Origin: DATCYZ01 sp036526195
GTDB taxonomy: Bacteria; Pseudomonadota; Gammaproteobacteria; Burkholderiales; SG8-39
Length of the DNA stretch: 27,855 nt
NCBI GenBank assembly: GCA_036526195.1
Contig: DATCYZ010000036.1
Location: 1 to 27,855 of the forward strand
Direction: 5' to 3'
In this document: positions 1-7,121 of the stretch, piece by piece
Layout of the letters: each line of letters starts with the position of its first letter
How positions within the stretch are numbered: position 1 is the first letter of the stretch
Program-made: the position numbers and the translations under genes
The notes under the pieces: model-generated
Seen by the model: the letters and a program-made list of their open reading frames with translations, nothing else
Databases searched by the model: none
What the model was told of the DNA's origin: nothing

Positions 1-141
1 GAGATGGTGATGCCGGGGGACAACATTGCGATGACGGTGAAGCTGATCGTGCCGATCGCGATGGAAGACGGGCTGCGCTTTGCAATCCGCGAAGGCGGAC
101 GCACCGTCGGTGCCGGCGTCGTCGCGAAGATCATCGAGTAA
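1..141 (+). CDS. tuf: Elongation factor Tu, C-terminal end (partial)
   Basis: The window opens inside this gene: the first 46 codons seen, from EMVMPGDN to VVAKIIE, are the domain III end of EF-Tu, the GTPase that delivers aminoacyl-tRNA to the ribosome. The motifs GLRFAIREGGRTVGAG and the KIIE terminus are diagnostic. Only the last tenth or so of the protein is visible; the GTPase domain lies upstream of the window. The stop codon is 5 bases before rpsJ, so the str operon (expected rpsL-rpsG-fusA-tuf) runs straight into the S10 operon with no room for an E. coli-style S10 leader. Confidence 0.98.
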   Translation, partial: EMVMPGDNIAMTVKLIVPIAMEDGLRFAIREGGRTVGAGVVAKIIE

Positions 142-146
142 ACCAG

Positions 147-464
147 ATGACCACACAGAACCAGCGCATCCGCATCCGCCTCAAGGCGTACGACTACCGG
201 CTGATCGACCAGTCGGCGCTCGAGATCGTCGATACGGCCAAGCGCACCGGCGCGGAAGTCCGCGGACCGGTGCCGCTGCCGACCCGCAAACAGCGTTTCG
301 ACGTGCTGCGCTCGCCGCACGTGAACAAGGCCTCGCGCGAACAGCTCGAGATCAGGACCCATCTTCGCTTGATGGACATCATCGACCCGACGGACAAGAC
401 GGTGGACGCGCTGATGAAGCTCGATCTTCCGGCAGGCGTCGACGTCGAGATCAAGGTGCAGTAA
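147..464 (+). CDS. rpsJ: 30S ribosomal protein S10
   Basis: Encodes 105 residues (E. coli S10 has 103), a component of the 30S head that also acts as NusE, the NusB partner in rRNA antitermination. The conserved SPHVNKASREQLEIRTH segment (about residues 57-73) and the TVDALMKLDLPAGVDVEIKV end identify it. It starts only 5 bases after tuf, with a weak Shine-Dalgarno (the taaaccag stretch over the tuf stop), so its translation is probably coupled to tuf. Unlike its neighbours it is followed by a 134-base spacer full of hairpins before rplC. Confidence 0.98.
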   Translation: MTTQNQRIRIRLKAYDYRLIDQSALEIVDTAKRTGAEVRGPVPLPTRKQRFDVLRSPHVNKASREQLEIRTHLRLMDIIDPTDKTVDALMKLDLPAGVDVEIKVQ

Positions 465-481
465 GGCAGTACTTTTCGGCA

Positions 482-577
482 CCGGCTCTCTTTTTTGCCG
501 GCGCACAAAACGCCCCGGATGTCCGGGGATGGATGAACATGCCGGCCAATTGCAGCCGGCGCCCGGGGCAACCCGGG
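482..577 (+). promoter_or_regulatory. Cluster of hairpins in the rpsJ-rplC spacer
   Basis: The 134-base spacer between rpsJ and rplC contains four successive inverted repeats: ccggc/gccgg (482-486 with 497-501, T-rich loop), ccccgg/ccgggg (513-518 with 523-528, loop atgt), gccggc/gccggc (541-546 with 555-560) and cccggg/cccggg (562-567 with 572-577) closed by a GCAA tetraloop. The last ends about 20 bases before the rplC start. These stems are read directly from the sequence. A role as a cis-regulatory leader, for example for L3/L4 autoregulation or mRNA processing, is inference. No T-tract follows any stem, so they are not simple intrinsic terminators. Confidence 0.55.
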
Positions 578-598
578 TGACAAAGAACAGAGGCAGTC

Positions 599-1237
599 AT
601 GACCATTGGACTTGTCGGCCGCAAGGTCGGCATGACGCGTATTTTCACCGACGAGGGCGCAGCCCTGCCGGTGACGGTGCTCGACGTGTCCGACAACCGG
701 ATTACCCAGATCAAGACACCCGACCGGGATGGCTATTCCGCCGTTCAGGTCGCCTTCGGCACCCGCCGTGCCAGCCGCGTGAAGAAGCCGCTTGCCGGCC
801 ATCTCGCGAAGGCCGGCGTCGCCGCGGGACACACGCTGCGCGAATTCCGCGCCAAGGCCGAGGAACTTGCCGATCTCAAGGTCGGCGGCACGATCGGCAT
901 CGATATCTTCAAGGTCGGCCAGAAGGTCGACGTCGCGGGGATCTCGAAGGGCAAGGGCTTTGCCGGCGTGATCAAGCGCCACAATTTCTCCTCGCAGCGG
1001 GCGTCGCACGGCAACTCCGCTTCGCACAATGCGCCGGGCTCGACGGGCCAGAACCAGGACCCGGGGCGCGTGTTCCCGGGCAAGCGCATGGCGGGTCACC
1101 TCGGCGATGAGCGCACTTCGGTGCAGAACCTCGTGATCGTGCGCGTCGATGCGGAACGCCAGCTGCTGCTGGTCCGCGGCGCCGTGCCGGGCTCGAGCGG
1201 GCGCGACGTCATCGTGCGTCCCGCGGTGAAAGGCTGA
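599..1237 (+). CDS. rplC: 50S ribosomal protein L3
   Basis: Encodes 212 residues (E. coli 209). L3 is an early assembly protein whose long loop reaches toward the peptidyl transferase centre. The N-terminus MTIGLVGRKVGMTRIF and the loop TGQNQDPGRVFPGKRMAGHLG (about residues 149-169) are typical. The glutamine that PrmB N5-methylates in E. coli (Gln150) falls in this loop, around Gln151/Gln153 here. The ATG at 599 follows an agagg Shine-Dalgarno about 6 bases upstream. rplD follows after 10 bases. Confidence 0.98.
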   Translation: MTIGLVGRKVGMTRIFTDEGAALPVTVLDVSDNRITQIKTPDRDGYSAVQVAFGTRRASRVKKPLAGHLAKAGVAAGHTLREFRAKAEELADLKVGGTIGIDIFKVGQKVDVAGISKGKGFAGVIKRHNFSSQRASHGNSASHNAPGSTGQNQDPGRVFPGKRMAGHLGDERTSVQNLVIVRVDAERQLLLVRGAVPGSSGRDVIVRPAVKG

Positions 1238-1247
1238 GGGGCGCGCC

Positions 1248-1865
1248 ATGGAACTCAAGATGATCGGCAGCACCGGTGCCGCAGGCACCTACAACGCCCC
1301 GGATGCGGTGTTCGGACGCGACTACAACGAGGACCTGGTTCACCAGCTCGTGGTGGCGTTCCAGGCCAACGGCCGCCAGGGCACGCGCAAGCAGAAGGAG
1401 CGCAGCGACGTGGCCAAGTCCACGCGCAAGCCGTGGCGCCAGAAGGGCACCGGCCGGGCGCGCGCCGGCATGGCGTCCAGCCCGCTGTGGCGCGGGGGCG
1501 GCAAGATCTTCGCCTCCAGCCCGGACGAGAATTTCACGCAGAAGGTGAACCGCAAGATGTACCGCGCGGGCATGTCGACGATCCTCTCGCAGCTGGCCCG
1601 CGAGAACCGGCTGCATGTGGCCGACGAGTTCAGCGTGGAGGCGCCCAAGACCAAGCTGCTCGCACAGAAGGTGCGCGGCATGGGCTTCGATTCCCTGCTG
1701 GTGATCACCGATGAGGTTGACGAGAACCTCGTGCTTTCGGCGCGCAACCTGCCGAACGTCGAGGTGATTCCGGTCCGGCGCGCCAATCCGGTTGCGCTGG
1801 TCCGCTTTCCGAACGTGCTGGTGACCCGTGCTGCGGTGGCCAGGCTCGAGGAGATGCTGAAATGA
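1248..1865 (+). CDS. rplD: 50S ribosomal protein L4
   Basis: Encodes 205 residues (E. coli 201). L4 lines the nascent-peptide exit tunnel and in gammaproteobacteria is the translational and transcriptional repressor of the S10 operon. The tunnel loop STRKPWRQKGTGRARAG (residues 58-74), where macrolide-resistance changes occur in other species, is intact, and the C-terminal globular half is normal. The start codon ATGGAACTCAAG is 10 bases after rplC. The stop codon overlaps the rplW start (ATGA), indicating translational coupling. Confidence 0.98.
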   Translation: MELKMIGSTGAAGTYNAPDAVFGRDYNEDLVHQLVVAFQANGRQGTRKQKERSDVAKSTRKPWRQKGTGRARAGMASSPLWRGGGKIFASSPDENFTQKVNRKMYRAGMSTILSQLARENRLHVADEFSVEAPKTKLLAQKVRGMGFDSLLVITDEVDENLVLSARNLPNVEVIPVRRANPVALVRFPNVLVTRAAVARLEEMLK

Positions 1866-2176
1866 CCGCGGTCCGGAAGTTCAACGCCGAGCAGCTGATG
1901 AAGGTGGTGCTCGCGCCGGTGGTCTCCGAGAAGAGCACGATGCTTGGCGACAAGGCCAACCAAGTCGTGTTTCGCGTCGCCGATGCGGCCACCAAGCCCG
2001 AGATCAAGGCCGCGGTGGAATTGCTCTTCAAGGTCAAGGTCACCGCGGTGAACGTGTCCAACGTCAAGGGCAAGGAGAAGCGCTTCGGCCGCTTCATGGG
2101 ACGCCGGCGCAACTGGCGCAAGGCGTATGTGTGCCTCGCGCCGGGGCAGGAAATCAACTTTGCGGCAACGGAGTAA
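1862..2176 (+). CDS. rplW: 50S ribosomal protein L23
   Basis: Encodes 104 residues (E. coli 100). L23 sits at the tunnel exit, where signal recognition particle and trigger factor dock. The segment VLAPVVSEKSTML (about residues 17-29) and the VKGKEKRFGRFMGRRRNWRKAYV stretch near residues 65-87 are family hallmarks. Its ATG overlaps the rplD stop by 4 bases, and rplB follows after 3 bases, so the three genes form a tightly coupled block. Confidence 0.98.
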   Translation: MTAVRKFNAEQLMKVVLAPVVSEKSTMLGDKANQVVFRVADAATKPEIKAAVELLFKVKVTAVNVSNVKGKEKRFGRFMGRRRNWRKAYVCLAPGQEINFAATE

Positions 2177-2179
2177 GCG

Positions 2180-3013
2180 ATGGCACTGGTCAAGGTCAAG
2201 CCAACATCACCGGGCCGCCGCGCGCTGGTCAAGGTCGTCAATCCGCACCTGCACAAGGGTCGTCCGCACGCGCCCCTGCTCACCAAGCTGTCGAAGACGG
2301 CCGGCCGCAACAATATGGGCCGCATCACGACGCGGCACAAGGGCGGCGGCCAGAAGCGGCACTATCGCCTGATCGATTTCAAGCGCAACAAGGACGGCAT
2401 TCCCGCGCGCGTCGAGCGTCTTGAGTACGATCCGAACCGCAGCGCGATCCTGGCGCTCCTGCTGTACGCCGATGGCGAGCGCCGCTACGTGCTCGCGCCA
2501 AAGGGCGTGCTGGCGGGCGCCGAGCTGATGTCCGGGATCGAGGCGCCGATCAAGTCCGGCAACGCGCTGCCCCTGCGCAACATCCCCGTCGGCTCGACGG
2601 TGCATTGCATCGAGATGATGCCGGGCAAGGGCGCACAGATCGCGCGCTCGGCCGGCGGCAGCGCCCAGTTGCTGGCGCGTGAAGGCACCTACGCGCAGCT
2701 TCGCCTGCGCTCCGGCGAGATCCGCAAGATCCACGTCGAATGCCGTGCCACGATCGGCGAAGTCGGCAACGAGGAGCACAATCTCGAGTCGATCGGCAAG
2801 GCTGGCCGCAAGCGCTGGCGCGGCATCCGCCCGACGGTGCGCGGGGTGGCGATGAACCCGATCGATCACCCGCACGGCGGCGGCGAGGGGCGCACTGCTT
2901 CGGCGGGTCCCCCGGTGTCTCCGTGGGGCGTGAAGACCAAGGGCTACAAGACGCGGAGCAACAAGCGGACGGACGTGATGATTGTCCGCCGCCGGCCGCG
3001 CGGCAAGCGATGA
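2180..3013 (+). CDS. rplB: 50S ribosomal protein L2
   Basis: Encodes 277 residues (E. coli 273). L2 is needed for subunit association and peptidyl transferase activity. The OB-fold and SH3-like domains are intact, and the conserved loop DHPHGGGEGR (residues 229-238) retains the histidines implicated in L2 function (His230, His232). The extreme C-terminus VRRRPRGKR is basic, as expected. It starts 3 bases after rplW. A 48-base spacer without an obvious structure separates it from rpsS. Confidence 0.98.
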   Translation: MALVKVKPTSPGRRALVKVVNPHLHKGRPHAPLLTKLSKTAGRNNMGRITTRHKGGGQKRHYRLIDFKRNKDGIPARVERLEYDPNRSAILALLLYADGERRYVLAPKGVLAGAELMSGIEAPIKSGNALPLRNIPVGSTVHCIEMMPGKGAQIARSAGGSAQLLAREGTYAQLRLRSGEIRKIHVECRATIGEVGNEEHNLESIGKAGRKRWRGIRPTVRGVAMNPIDHPHGGGEGRTASAGPPVSPWGVKTKGYKTRSNKRTDVMIVRRRPRGKR

Positions 3014-3061
3014 AGCCGGTGTACCCAGAGACCGTGACGTACGGCAAACGAGGTTGATGCA

Positions 3062-3394
3062 ATGGCACGTTCAGTCAAAAAGGGTCCCTTCGTGGACCTC
3101 CACCTTCTCAAGAAGGTGTCCAATGCGCGCGATACGAACGACAAGCGGCCGATCAAGACCTGGTCGCGGCGTTCGACGGTGGTGCCCGATTTCGTGGGCC
3201 TGACCATCGCCGTGCACAACGGCAAGCAGCACATCCCGGTCTACGTGACCGAGAACATGGTCGGGCACAAGCTCGGCGAGTTCTCGCTGACGCGGAACTT
3301 CAAGGGTCACTCCGCGGGGCGGAAGACCCAGGGCGCGTCCGCGGGCCCGGCGGGCGGCGGTACGCCGACCGCGGCCGCACCGGCCAAGAAATAA
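3062..3394 (+). CDS. rpsS: 30S ribosomal protein S19 with extended C-terminal tail
   Basis: The first 92 or so residues (MARSVKKGPFVDLHLL through GHSAGRKTQ) are an ordinary S19, which binds 16S rRNA in the 30S head together with S13. E. coli S19 has 92 residues; this one has 110, the extra 18 forming a Gly/Ala/Pro-rich tail that ends APAKK. The reading frame is continuous with rplV following after 9 bases, behind an aaggaggcg Shine-Dalgarno, so the tail is not an obvious frameshift artefact. Confidence 0.97.
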   Translation: MARSVKKGPFVDLHLLKKVSNARDTNDKRPIKTWSRRSTVVPDFVGLTIAVHNGKQHIPVYVTENMVGHKLGEFSLTRNFKGHSAGRKTQGASAGPAGGGTPTAAAPAKK

Positions 3395-3403
3395 GGAGGC
3401 GCG

Positions 3404-3733
3404 ATGGAAACCCGAGCAGTCATGCGTGGCGCGCACCTCTCGGCCCAGAAGGGCCGGCTGGTGGCCGATCTGGTCCGCGGCAAGCCGGTGGATCAGGCAA
3501 TGAACATCCTCGGCTTCTCGCCGAAGAAGGGCGCGGCGCTGGTGCGCAAGGTGCTCGAGTCCGCGATGGCGAATGCCGAGCACAACGACGGCGCGGACAT
3601 CGACGCGCTCAAGGTGAAACGCATTCACGTCGAGCGGGGCGCGTTCCTGAAGCGCTTCCAGGCGCGAGCCAAGGGCCGGGGTAACCGGATCGTCAAGCAA
3701 ACCTGCCACATCTACGTGACGGTCGGGGACTGA
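3404..3733 (+). CDS. rplV: 50S ribosomal protein L22
   Basis: Encodes 109 residues (E. coli 110). L22 contributes with L4 to the exit-tunnel constriction. The N-terminal METRAVMRGAHLSAQKGRL and the beta-hairpin region ERGAFLKRFQARAKGRGNRI (about residues 77-96) are clear. A strong aaggaggcg Shine-Dalgarno overlaps the rpsS stop codon. rpsC begins 10 bases downstream. Confidence 0.98.
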   Translation: METRAVMRGAHLSAQKGRLVADLVRGKPVDQAMNILGFSPKKGAALVRKVLESAMANAEHNDGADIDALKVKRIHVERGAFLKRFQARAKGRGNRIVKQTCHIYVTVGD

Positions 3734-3743
3734 AAGAGGACCT

Positions 3744-4658
3744 ATGGGACACAAAATCAATCCGATCGGATTCCGGCTCGCGGTCAACCGCAACTGGAGT
3801 TCGCGCTGGTACGCGAACAGCCGCACCTTCGGGCCGATGCTGGCCGACGACATCAAGGTTCGCGCGTTCCTCAAGAAGAAGCTCGCGCACGCCTCGGTGA
3901 GCCGCGTCGTCATCGAGCGGCCCGCGAAGGATGCGCGCATCACCATCTACTCGGCGCGGCCGGGCGTGGTGATCGGCAAGAAGGGCGAGGAAATCGAGGC
4001 GCTCAAGACCCAGTTGCGCACCCTCATGGGCGTGACGCAGGTCCACGTGAACATCGAGGAGATCCGCAAGCCCGAGACCGATGCGCAGTTGATCGCGGAC
4101 TCGATCGCCCAGCAGCTCGAGAAGCGCATCATGTTCCGTCGCGCGATGAAGCGCGCGATGCAGAACGCCATGCGCCTGGGCGCTCAGGGCATCAAGATCA
4201 TGAGCGCCGGGCGCCTGAACGGCCACGAGATCGCGCGCACCGAGTGGTATCGCGAAGGACGCGTTCCCCTGCACACGCTGCGGGCGGACATCGATTACGG
4301 CCTTGGCGAAGCGAAGACGACCTACGGCGTGATCGGCGTCAAGGTCTGGGTCTACAAGGGCGAGATGGCGCCGCGACCGGAAGCGCAGGTTTCGTCCCCC
4401 GGCGCCCAGCCCGCGCCGGCCGCCGACGAGGCGGCGCCCGCCAAGCGCGCCAAGAAGCCGGCGCCCCGTGCCGCCACGAAACGCGCGCCGGCCAAGGACA
4501 AGCCCGCGGGCGACGCGCCGGCGCGCAAGCCCGCCGCACGCCGCGCACCGCGCAAGGCGGCCGATGCCGCGGACAAGCCCAAGACGAAGACCACCGTCAA
4601 GCGCACGCGCAAGGTGGCGAAGCCCGCTGCCGGCGACGACGGCAAAGCGAAGGAGTAA
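3744..4658 (+). CDS. rpsC: 30S ribosomal protein S3 with long basic C-terminal tail
   Basis: Residues 1 to about 208 are a full S3: N-terminal MGHKINPIGFRL, a KH domain with the GVVIGKKGEEI loop (residues 74-84), and the C-terminal domain ending KVWVYKGEM. S3 forms part of the mRNA entry channel and its helicase. E. coli S3 has 233 residues; this one has 304. The extra C-terminal region (about 210-304) is almost entirely Ala, Lys, Pro and Arg with repeated KPA/RAP-like units, resembling histone H1-like tails and probably disordered. The frame stays open and rplP follows 3 bases after the stop, so the extension looks genuine. Confidence 0.97.
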   Translation: MGHKINPIGFRLAVNRNWSSRWYANSRTFGPMLADDIKVRAFLKKKLAHASVSRVVIERPAKDARITIYSARPGVVIGKKGEEIEALKTQLRTLMGVTQVHVNIEEIRKPETDAQLIADSIAQQLEKRIMFRRAMKRAMQNAMRLGAQGIKIMSAGRLNGHEIARTEWYREGRVPLHTLRADIDYGLGEAKTTYGVIGVKVWVYKGEMAPRPEAQVSSPGAQPAPAADEAAPAKRAKKPAPRAATKRAPAKDKPAGDAPARKPAARRAPRKAADAADKPKTKTTVKRTRKVAKPAAGDDGKAKE

Positions 4659-4661
4659 GCA

Positions 4662-5075
4662 ATGCTGCAACCTTCACGCACCAAGTACCGCAAGCAGCAA
4701 AAGGGCCGCAACACCGGCGTGGCGACCCGCGGGAACAAGGTTTCCTTCGGCGAATACGGCTTGAAGTCCCTCGGTCGCGGGCGCCTTACGGCACGCCAGA
4801 TCGAGGCGGCGCGCCGCGCCATGTCGCGCCATATCAAGCGCGGCGGACGCATCTGGATCCGCGTGTTCCCGGACAAGCCGATCTCCCAGAAACCGGCCGA
4901 AGTCCGGATGGGGAACGGCAAGGGCAACCCGGAATACTTCGTTTGCGAGATCCAGCCGGGCAAGGTCATTTACGAAATGGACGGCGTCACTGAAGCGCTC
5001 GCCCGCGAGGCCTTCAAGCTGGCCGCGGCGAAGCTGCCGCTGCGCATGACCTTCGTCCAACGGATGCTGGGGTAA
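4662..5075 (+). CDS. rplP: 50S ribosomal protein L16
   Basis: Encodes 137 residues (E. coli 136). L16 organises the A-site tRNA and the peptidyl transferase region late in 50S assembly. The N-terminus MLQPSRTKYRKQQKGRN and the segment VRMGNGKGNPEYFV are diagnostic. Arg82 corresponds to the arginine (Arg81) hydroxylated by the YcfD oxygenase in E. coli. The gene lies 3 bases after rpsC and 3 bases before rpmC. Confidence 0.98.
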   Translation: MLQPSRTKYRKQQKGRNTGVATRGNKVSFGEYGLKSLGRGRLTARQIEAARRAMSRHIKRGGRIWIRVFPDKPISQKPAEVRMGNGKGNPEYFVCEIQPGKVIYEMDGVTEALAREAFKLAAAKLPLRMTFVQRMLG

Positions 5076-5078
5076 GCC

Positions 5079-5270
5079 ATGAAATCGACAGAGCTACGCG
5101 CGAAGTCCGGAGATGAGCTGGACAAGGAACTGAACGACCTGCTGCGTGCCCAGTTCGGCATGCGCATGCAGCTGGCGACCCAGCAGCTCACCAACACCAG
5201 TCAGATCAAGAAAGTGCGCCGCGACATCGCGCGCGTGCGCACCATCCGGAAGGAGAAGGCGGACCAATGA
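5079..5270 (+). CDS. rpmC: 50S ribosomal protein L29
   Basis: Encodes 63 residues, the same length as E. coli L29, a two-helix protein near the tunnel exit beside L23. The start MKSTELRAKSGDELDKELND and the IKKVRRDIARVRTI helix are typical. The stop codon overlaps the rpsQ start codon (ATGA), so translation of the two is coupled. Confidence 0.97.
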   Translation: MKSTELRAKSGDELDKELNDLLRAQFGMRMQLATQQLTNTSQIKKVRRDIARVRTIRKEKADQ

Positions 5271-5551
5271 CGACCGAGCAAGCGGCAGACCGTCCCGCCA
5301 CCAAGGCGCGCACCCTGGTCGGGCGCGTGGTGAGCGACAAGATGCAGAAAACCGTGACCGTCCTGGTGGAGCGTCGTGTGCGCGACCAGCTGATGGGCAA
5401 GATCATCACCCGTTCCAGGAAATACCATGCGCACTCCGCCGAGGGCGAGGTGCGCGAGGGCGACCTGGTCGAGATCTCCGAGTGCCGGCCGATCTCCAAG
5501 ACCAAGGCCTGGCAGGTGGTGCGCACGGTGACCAAGGCAAAGATCATCTGA
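5267..5551 (+). CDS. rpsQ: 30S ribosomal protein S17
   Basis: Encodes 94 residues (E. coli 84). S17 is a primary 16S rRNA-binding protein with an OB fold. The segments LVGRVVSDKMQKTVTVLVER and EGDLVEISECRPISKTK are typical. About 10 extra residues, rich in Thr, Ala and Asp, precede the core; the ATG at 5267 overlapping the rpmC stop is the natural start. This is the last gene of the S10-type unit: the next 162 bases carry a promoter and a hairpin. Confidence 0.97.
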   Translation: MTTEQAADRPATKARTLVGRVVSDKMQKTVTVLVERRVRDQLMGKIITRSRKYHAHSAEGEVREGDLVEISECRPISKTKAWQVVRTVTKAKII

Positions 5552-5575
5552 AGCAAGCGGCCTGTGATTCCGGGC

Positions 5576-5605
5576 TTGTGCAGAGCCGGTTCGCAGGGTT
5601 ACAAT
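5576..5605 (+). promoter_or_regulatory. Predicted sigma-70 promoter of the rplN (spc) unit
   Basis: A -35-like TTGTGC (5576-5581) and a -10 box TACAAT (5600-5605, 5 of 6 consensus bases) are separated by 18 bases in the rpsQ-rplN gap. Transcription would start near 5612, giving a leader of about 100 bases. The position matches the classical boundary between the S10 and spc operons. The hexamers are visible in the sequence; promoter activity is inferred. Confidence 0.6.
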
Positions 5606-5617
5606 TAAAGGCTTTCC

Positions 5618-5639
5618 GCGCCACGCGAACGTGTGGCGC
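5618..5639 (+). promoter_or_regulatory. Hairpin in the rplN leader
   Basis: An inverted repeat gcgccac/gtggcgc (5618-5624 with 5633-5639), extendable by a G-U and a C-G pair to a 4-base GAAC loop, lies a few bases after the expected start of the rplN transcript. It could stabilise the 5' end or serve as a protein-binding site. In E. coli the spc operon is controlled by S8, but there the site is at the rplX-rplE junction, so an S8 role here is not claimed. Confidence 0.45.
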
Positions 5640-5713
5640 TCGACCCGTACGGGATCCAAGACTGGCCATCGCGGCAGGCGCCGCAGTGGAACAAGTTGGA
5701 TGGAGAACTGGCA

Positions 5714-6082
5714 ATGATTCAAATGCAGTCCATTCTGGACGTCGCGGACAATACCGGCGCGCGTGCGGTCATGTGCATCAAGGTGCTCGGCGGCTCCAAG
5801 CGCCGCTACGCGCGCATCGGTGACGTGATCAAGGTGAGCGTCAGGGAAGCGGCGCCGCGCGGCCGCGTGAAAAAAGGCGAGATCTATCACGCCGTGGTGG
5901 TGCGCACGGCGCAGGGCGTGCGACGCCCGGACGGATCGCGCATCCGCTTCGACTCGAACGCCGCCGTGCTGCTGTCGGCAAAATTCGAGCCGATCGGCAC
6001 GCGCATATTCGGGCCGGTGACGCGCGAGCTGCGCACCGAGCGCTTCATGAAGATCGTGTCGCTGGCCCCCGAAGTTCTCTGA
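5714..6082 (+). CDS. rplN: 50S ribosomal protein L14
   Basis: Encodes 122 residues (E. coli 123). L14 lies at the intersubunit face and is the docking site of the silencing factor RsfS. The core from MIQMQSILDVADNTGARAV to RFMKIVSLAPEVL is complete. The frame is open upstream to 5633, but the 27 extra codons have no L14 counterpart and a ggagaactggca Shine-Dalgarno stretch precedes the ATG at 5714, so that start was chosen. It is the first gene of the spc-type unit. Confidence 0.97.
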   Translation: MIQMQSILDVADNTGARAVMCIKVLGGSKRRYARIGDVIKVSVREAAPRGRVKKGEIYHAVVVRTAQGVRRPDGSRIRFDSNAAVLLSAKFEPIGTRIFGPVTRELRTERFMKIVSLAPEVL

Positions 6083-6107
6083 ATCGGGACCGGCGAGGAG
6101 ACGCAAG

Positions 6108-6425
6108 ATGGAACGTATCAAGAAGGGTGACGAGGTGATCGTCCTTGCCGGACGCGACAAGGGCAAGCGGGGCGTCGTGCTGCGGCGCGTCGACGAGGAG
6201 CAGCTGGTCGTCGAAGGCGTGAACCGCGTGAAGAAGCACCAGCGTCCGAACCCGATGAAGGGTCTGACCGGCGGGATCGTCGAGAAAGTGATGCCGCTCC
6301 ACATTTCCAACGTCGCACTGTTCAATCCGGCCACCCAGAAGGGCGACCGCGTCGGCATCAAGACGCTGGCCGACGGCCGCAAGGTTCGCGTGTTCAAGTC
6401 GAACGGCGAACAGGTCGACGCGTAA
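6108..6425 (+). CDS. rplX: 50S ribosomal protein L24
   Basis: Encodes 105 residues (E. coli 104). L24 is an assembly initiator that binds the 5' part of 23S rRNA. A KOW motif, GDEVIVLAGRDKGKRGVV (residues 7-24), and the RPNPMKGLTGGIVEK segment identify it. A ggagacgcaag Shine-Dalgarno lies just upstream of the ATG. The stop codon is 10 bases before the chosen rplE start. Confidence 0.97.
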   Translation: MERIKKGDEVIVLAGRDKGKRGVVLRRVDEEQLVVEGVNRVKKHQRPNPMKGLTGGIVEKVMPLHISNVALFNPATQKGDRVGIKTLADGRKVRVFKSNGEQVDA

Positions 6426-6435
6426 GGTGAACGCA

Positions 6436-7113
6436 ATGGCGAAAGAAAAAGCGCCCCAGAAGACGAAATCCGACAAGGCCGACAAGGCCCCGAAGGCCGA
6501 CAAGGCGCAGAAGGCCGCGAAGGCCGCGCCGACGGCGGGCGACGCGAACGCGTCCGCCAGCGGTCCGGCGCCGACGCCGCGGCTGCAGGTCCAGTACCGG
6601 GACAAGATCGTCCCGGACCTGATGAAGAAGTTCGAGTACCACACCGTGATGCAGGTGCCGCGCATCCGCAAGATCACGCTCAACATGGGCGTGGGCGAGG
6701 CGACCAACGACAAGAAGATCCTCGACAACGCCGTCGGCGAACTGACGAAGATCGCCGGCCAGAAGCCGGTGCTCACGAAGGCCCGCAAGTCGATCGCATC
6801 CTTCAAGCTGCGTGCGGGCTACCCGATTGGCTGCATGGTGACGCTGCGCGGCGCGCGCATGTACGAGTTCCTCGATCGTCTGGTCAACATCGCGATTCCC
6901 CGGATCCGCGACTTCCGCGGCATTTCGAGCCGCGCGTTCGACGGTCGCGGCAACTACAGCCTGGGCATCAAGGAACAGATCATTTTCCCGGAGATCGAGT
7001 ACGACAAGATCGACGCGCTCCGGGGGCTGAACGTCAGCATCATCACCACTGCGAAATCGGACGACGAGGCGCGCGCACTGCTGGCCGCGTTCCGCTTCCC
7101 GTTCAAGACCTGA
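6436..7113 (+). CDS. rplE: 50S ribosomal protein L5 with Lys/Ala-rich N-terminal extension
   Basis: Residues from about 50 onward (LQVQYRDKIVPDLMKKF through RFPFKT) align end to end with L5, which contacts 5S rRNA and the P-site tRNA. E. coli L5 has 179 residues; this one has 225. The first 46 or so form a low-complexity stretch of Lys, Ala, Asp and Pro with repeated KADKA units. The ATG at 6436 is chosen because an aaggtga Shine-Dalgarno (6424-6430) precedes it; the GTG at 6427 would fall inside that site. An internal start closer to the core would need a different ribosome binding site, and no good one is seen. The extension is in frame and ends smoothly in the core. Confidence 0.96.
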   Translation: MAKEKAPQKTKSDKADKAPKADKAQKAAKAAPTAGDANASASGPAPTPRLQVQYRDKIVPDLMKKFEYHTVMQVPRIRKITLNMGVGEATNDKKILDNAVGELTKIAGQKPVLTKARKSIASFKLRAGYPIGCMVTLRGARMYEFLDRLVNIAIPRIRDFRGISSRAFDGRGNYSLGIKEQIIFPEIEYDKIDALRGLNVSIITTAKSDDEARALLAAFRFPFKT

Positions 7114-7121
7114 GGCGCACC

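Noticed and set aside
194..1288. A 364-codon minus-strand frame across rpsJ and rplC
   Set aside because: It is antisense to two unambiguous ribosomal protein genes and has no recognisable motif.
5633..5713. A 27-residue upstream extension of L14
   Set aside because: It begins inside the leader hairpin, has no L14 counterpart, and the ATG at 5714 has its own Shine-Dalgarno.
6427..6435. GTG start 9 bases upstream for L5
   Set aside because: This GTG is part of the aaggtga ribosome binding site serving the ATG at 6436.
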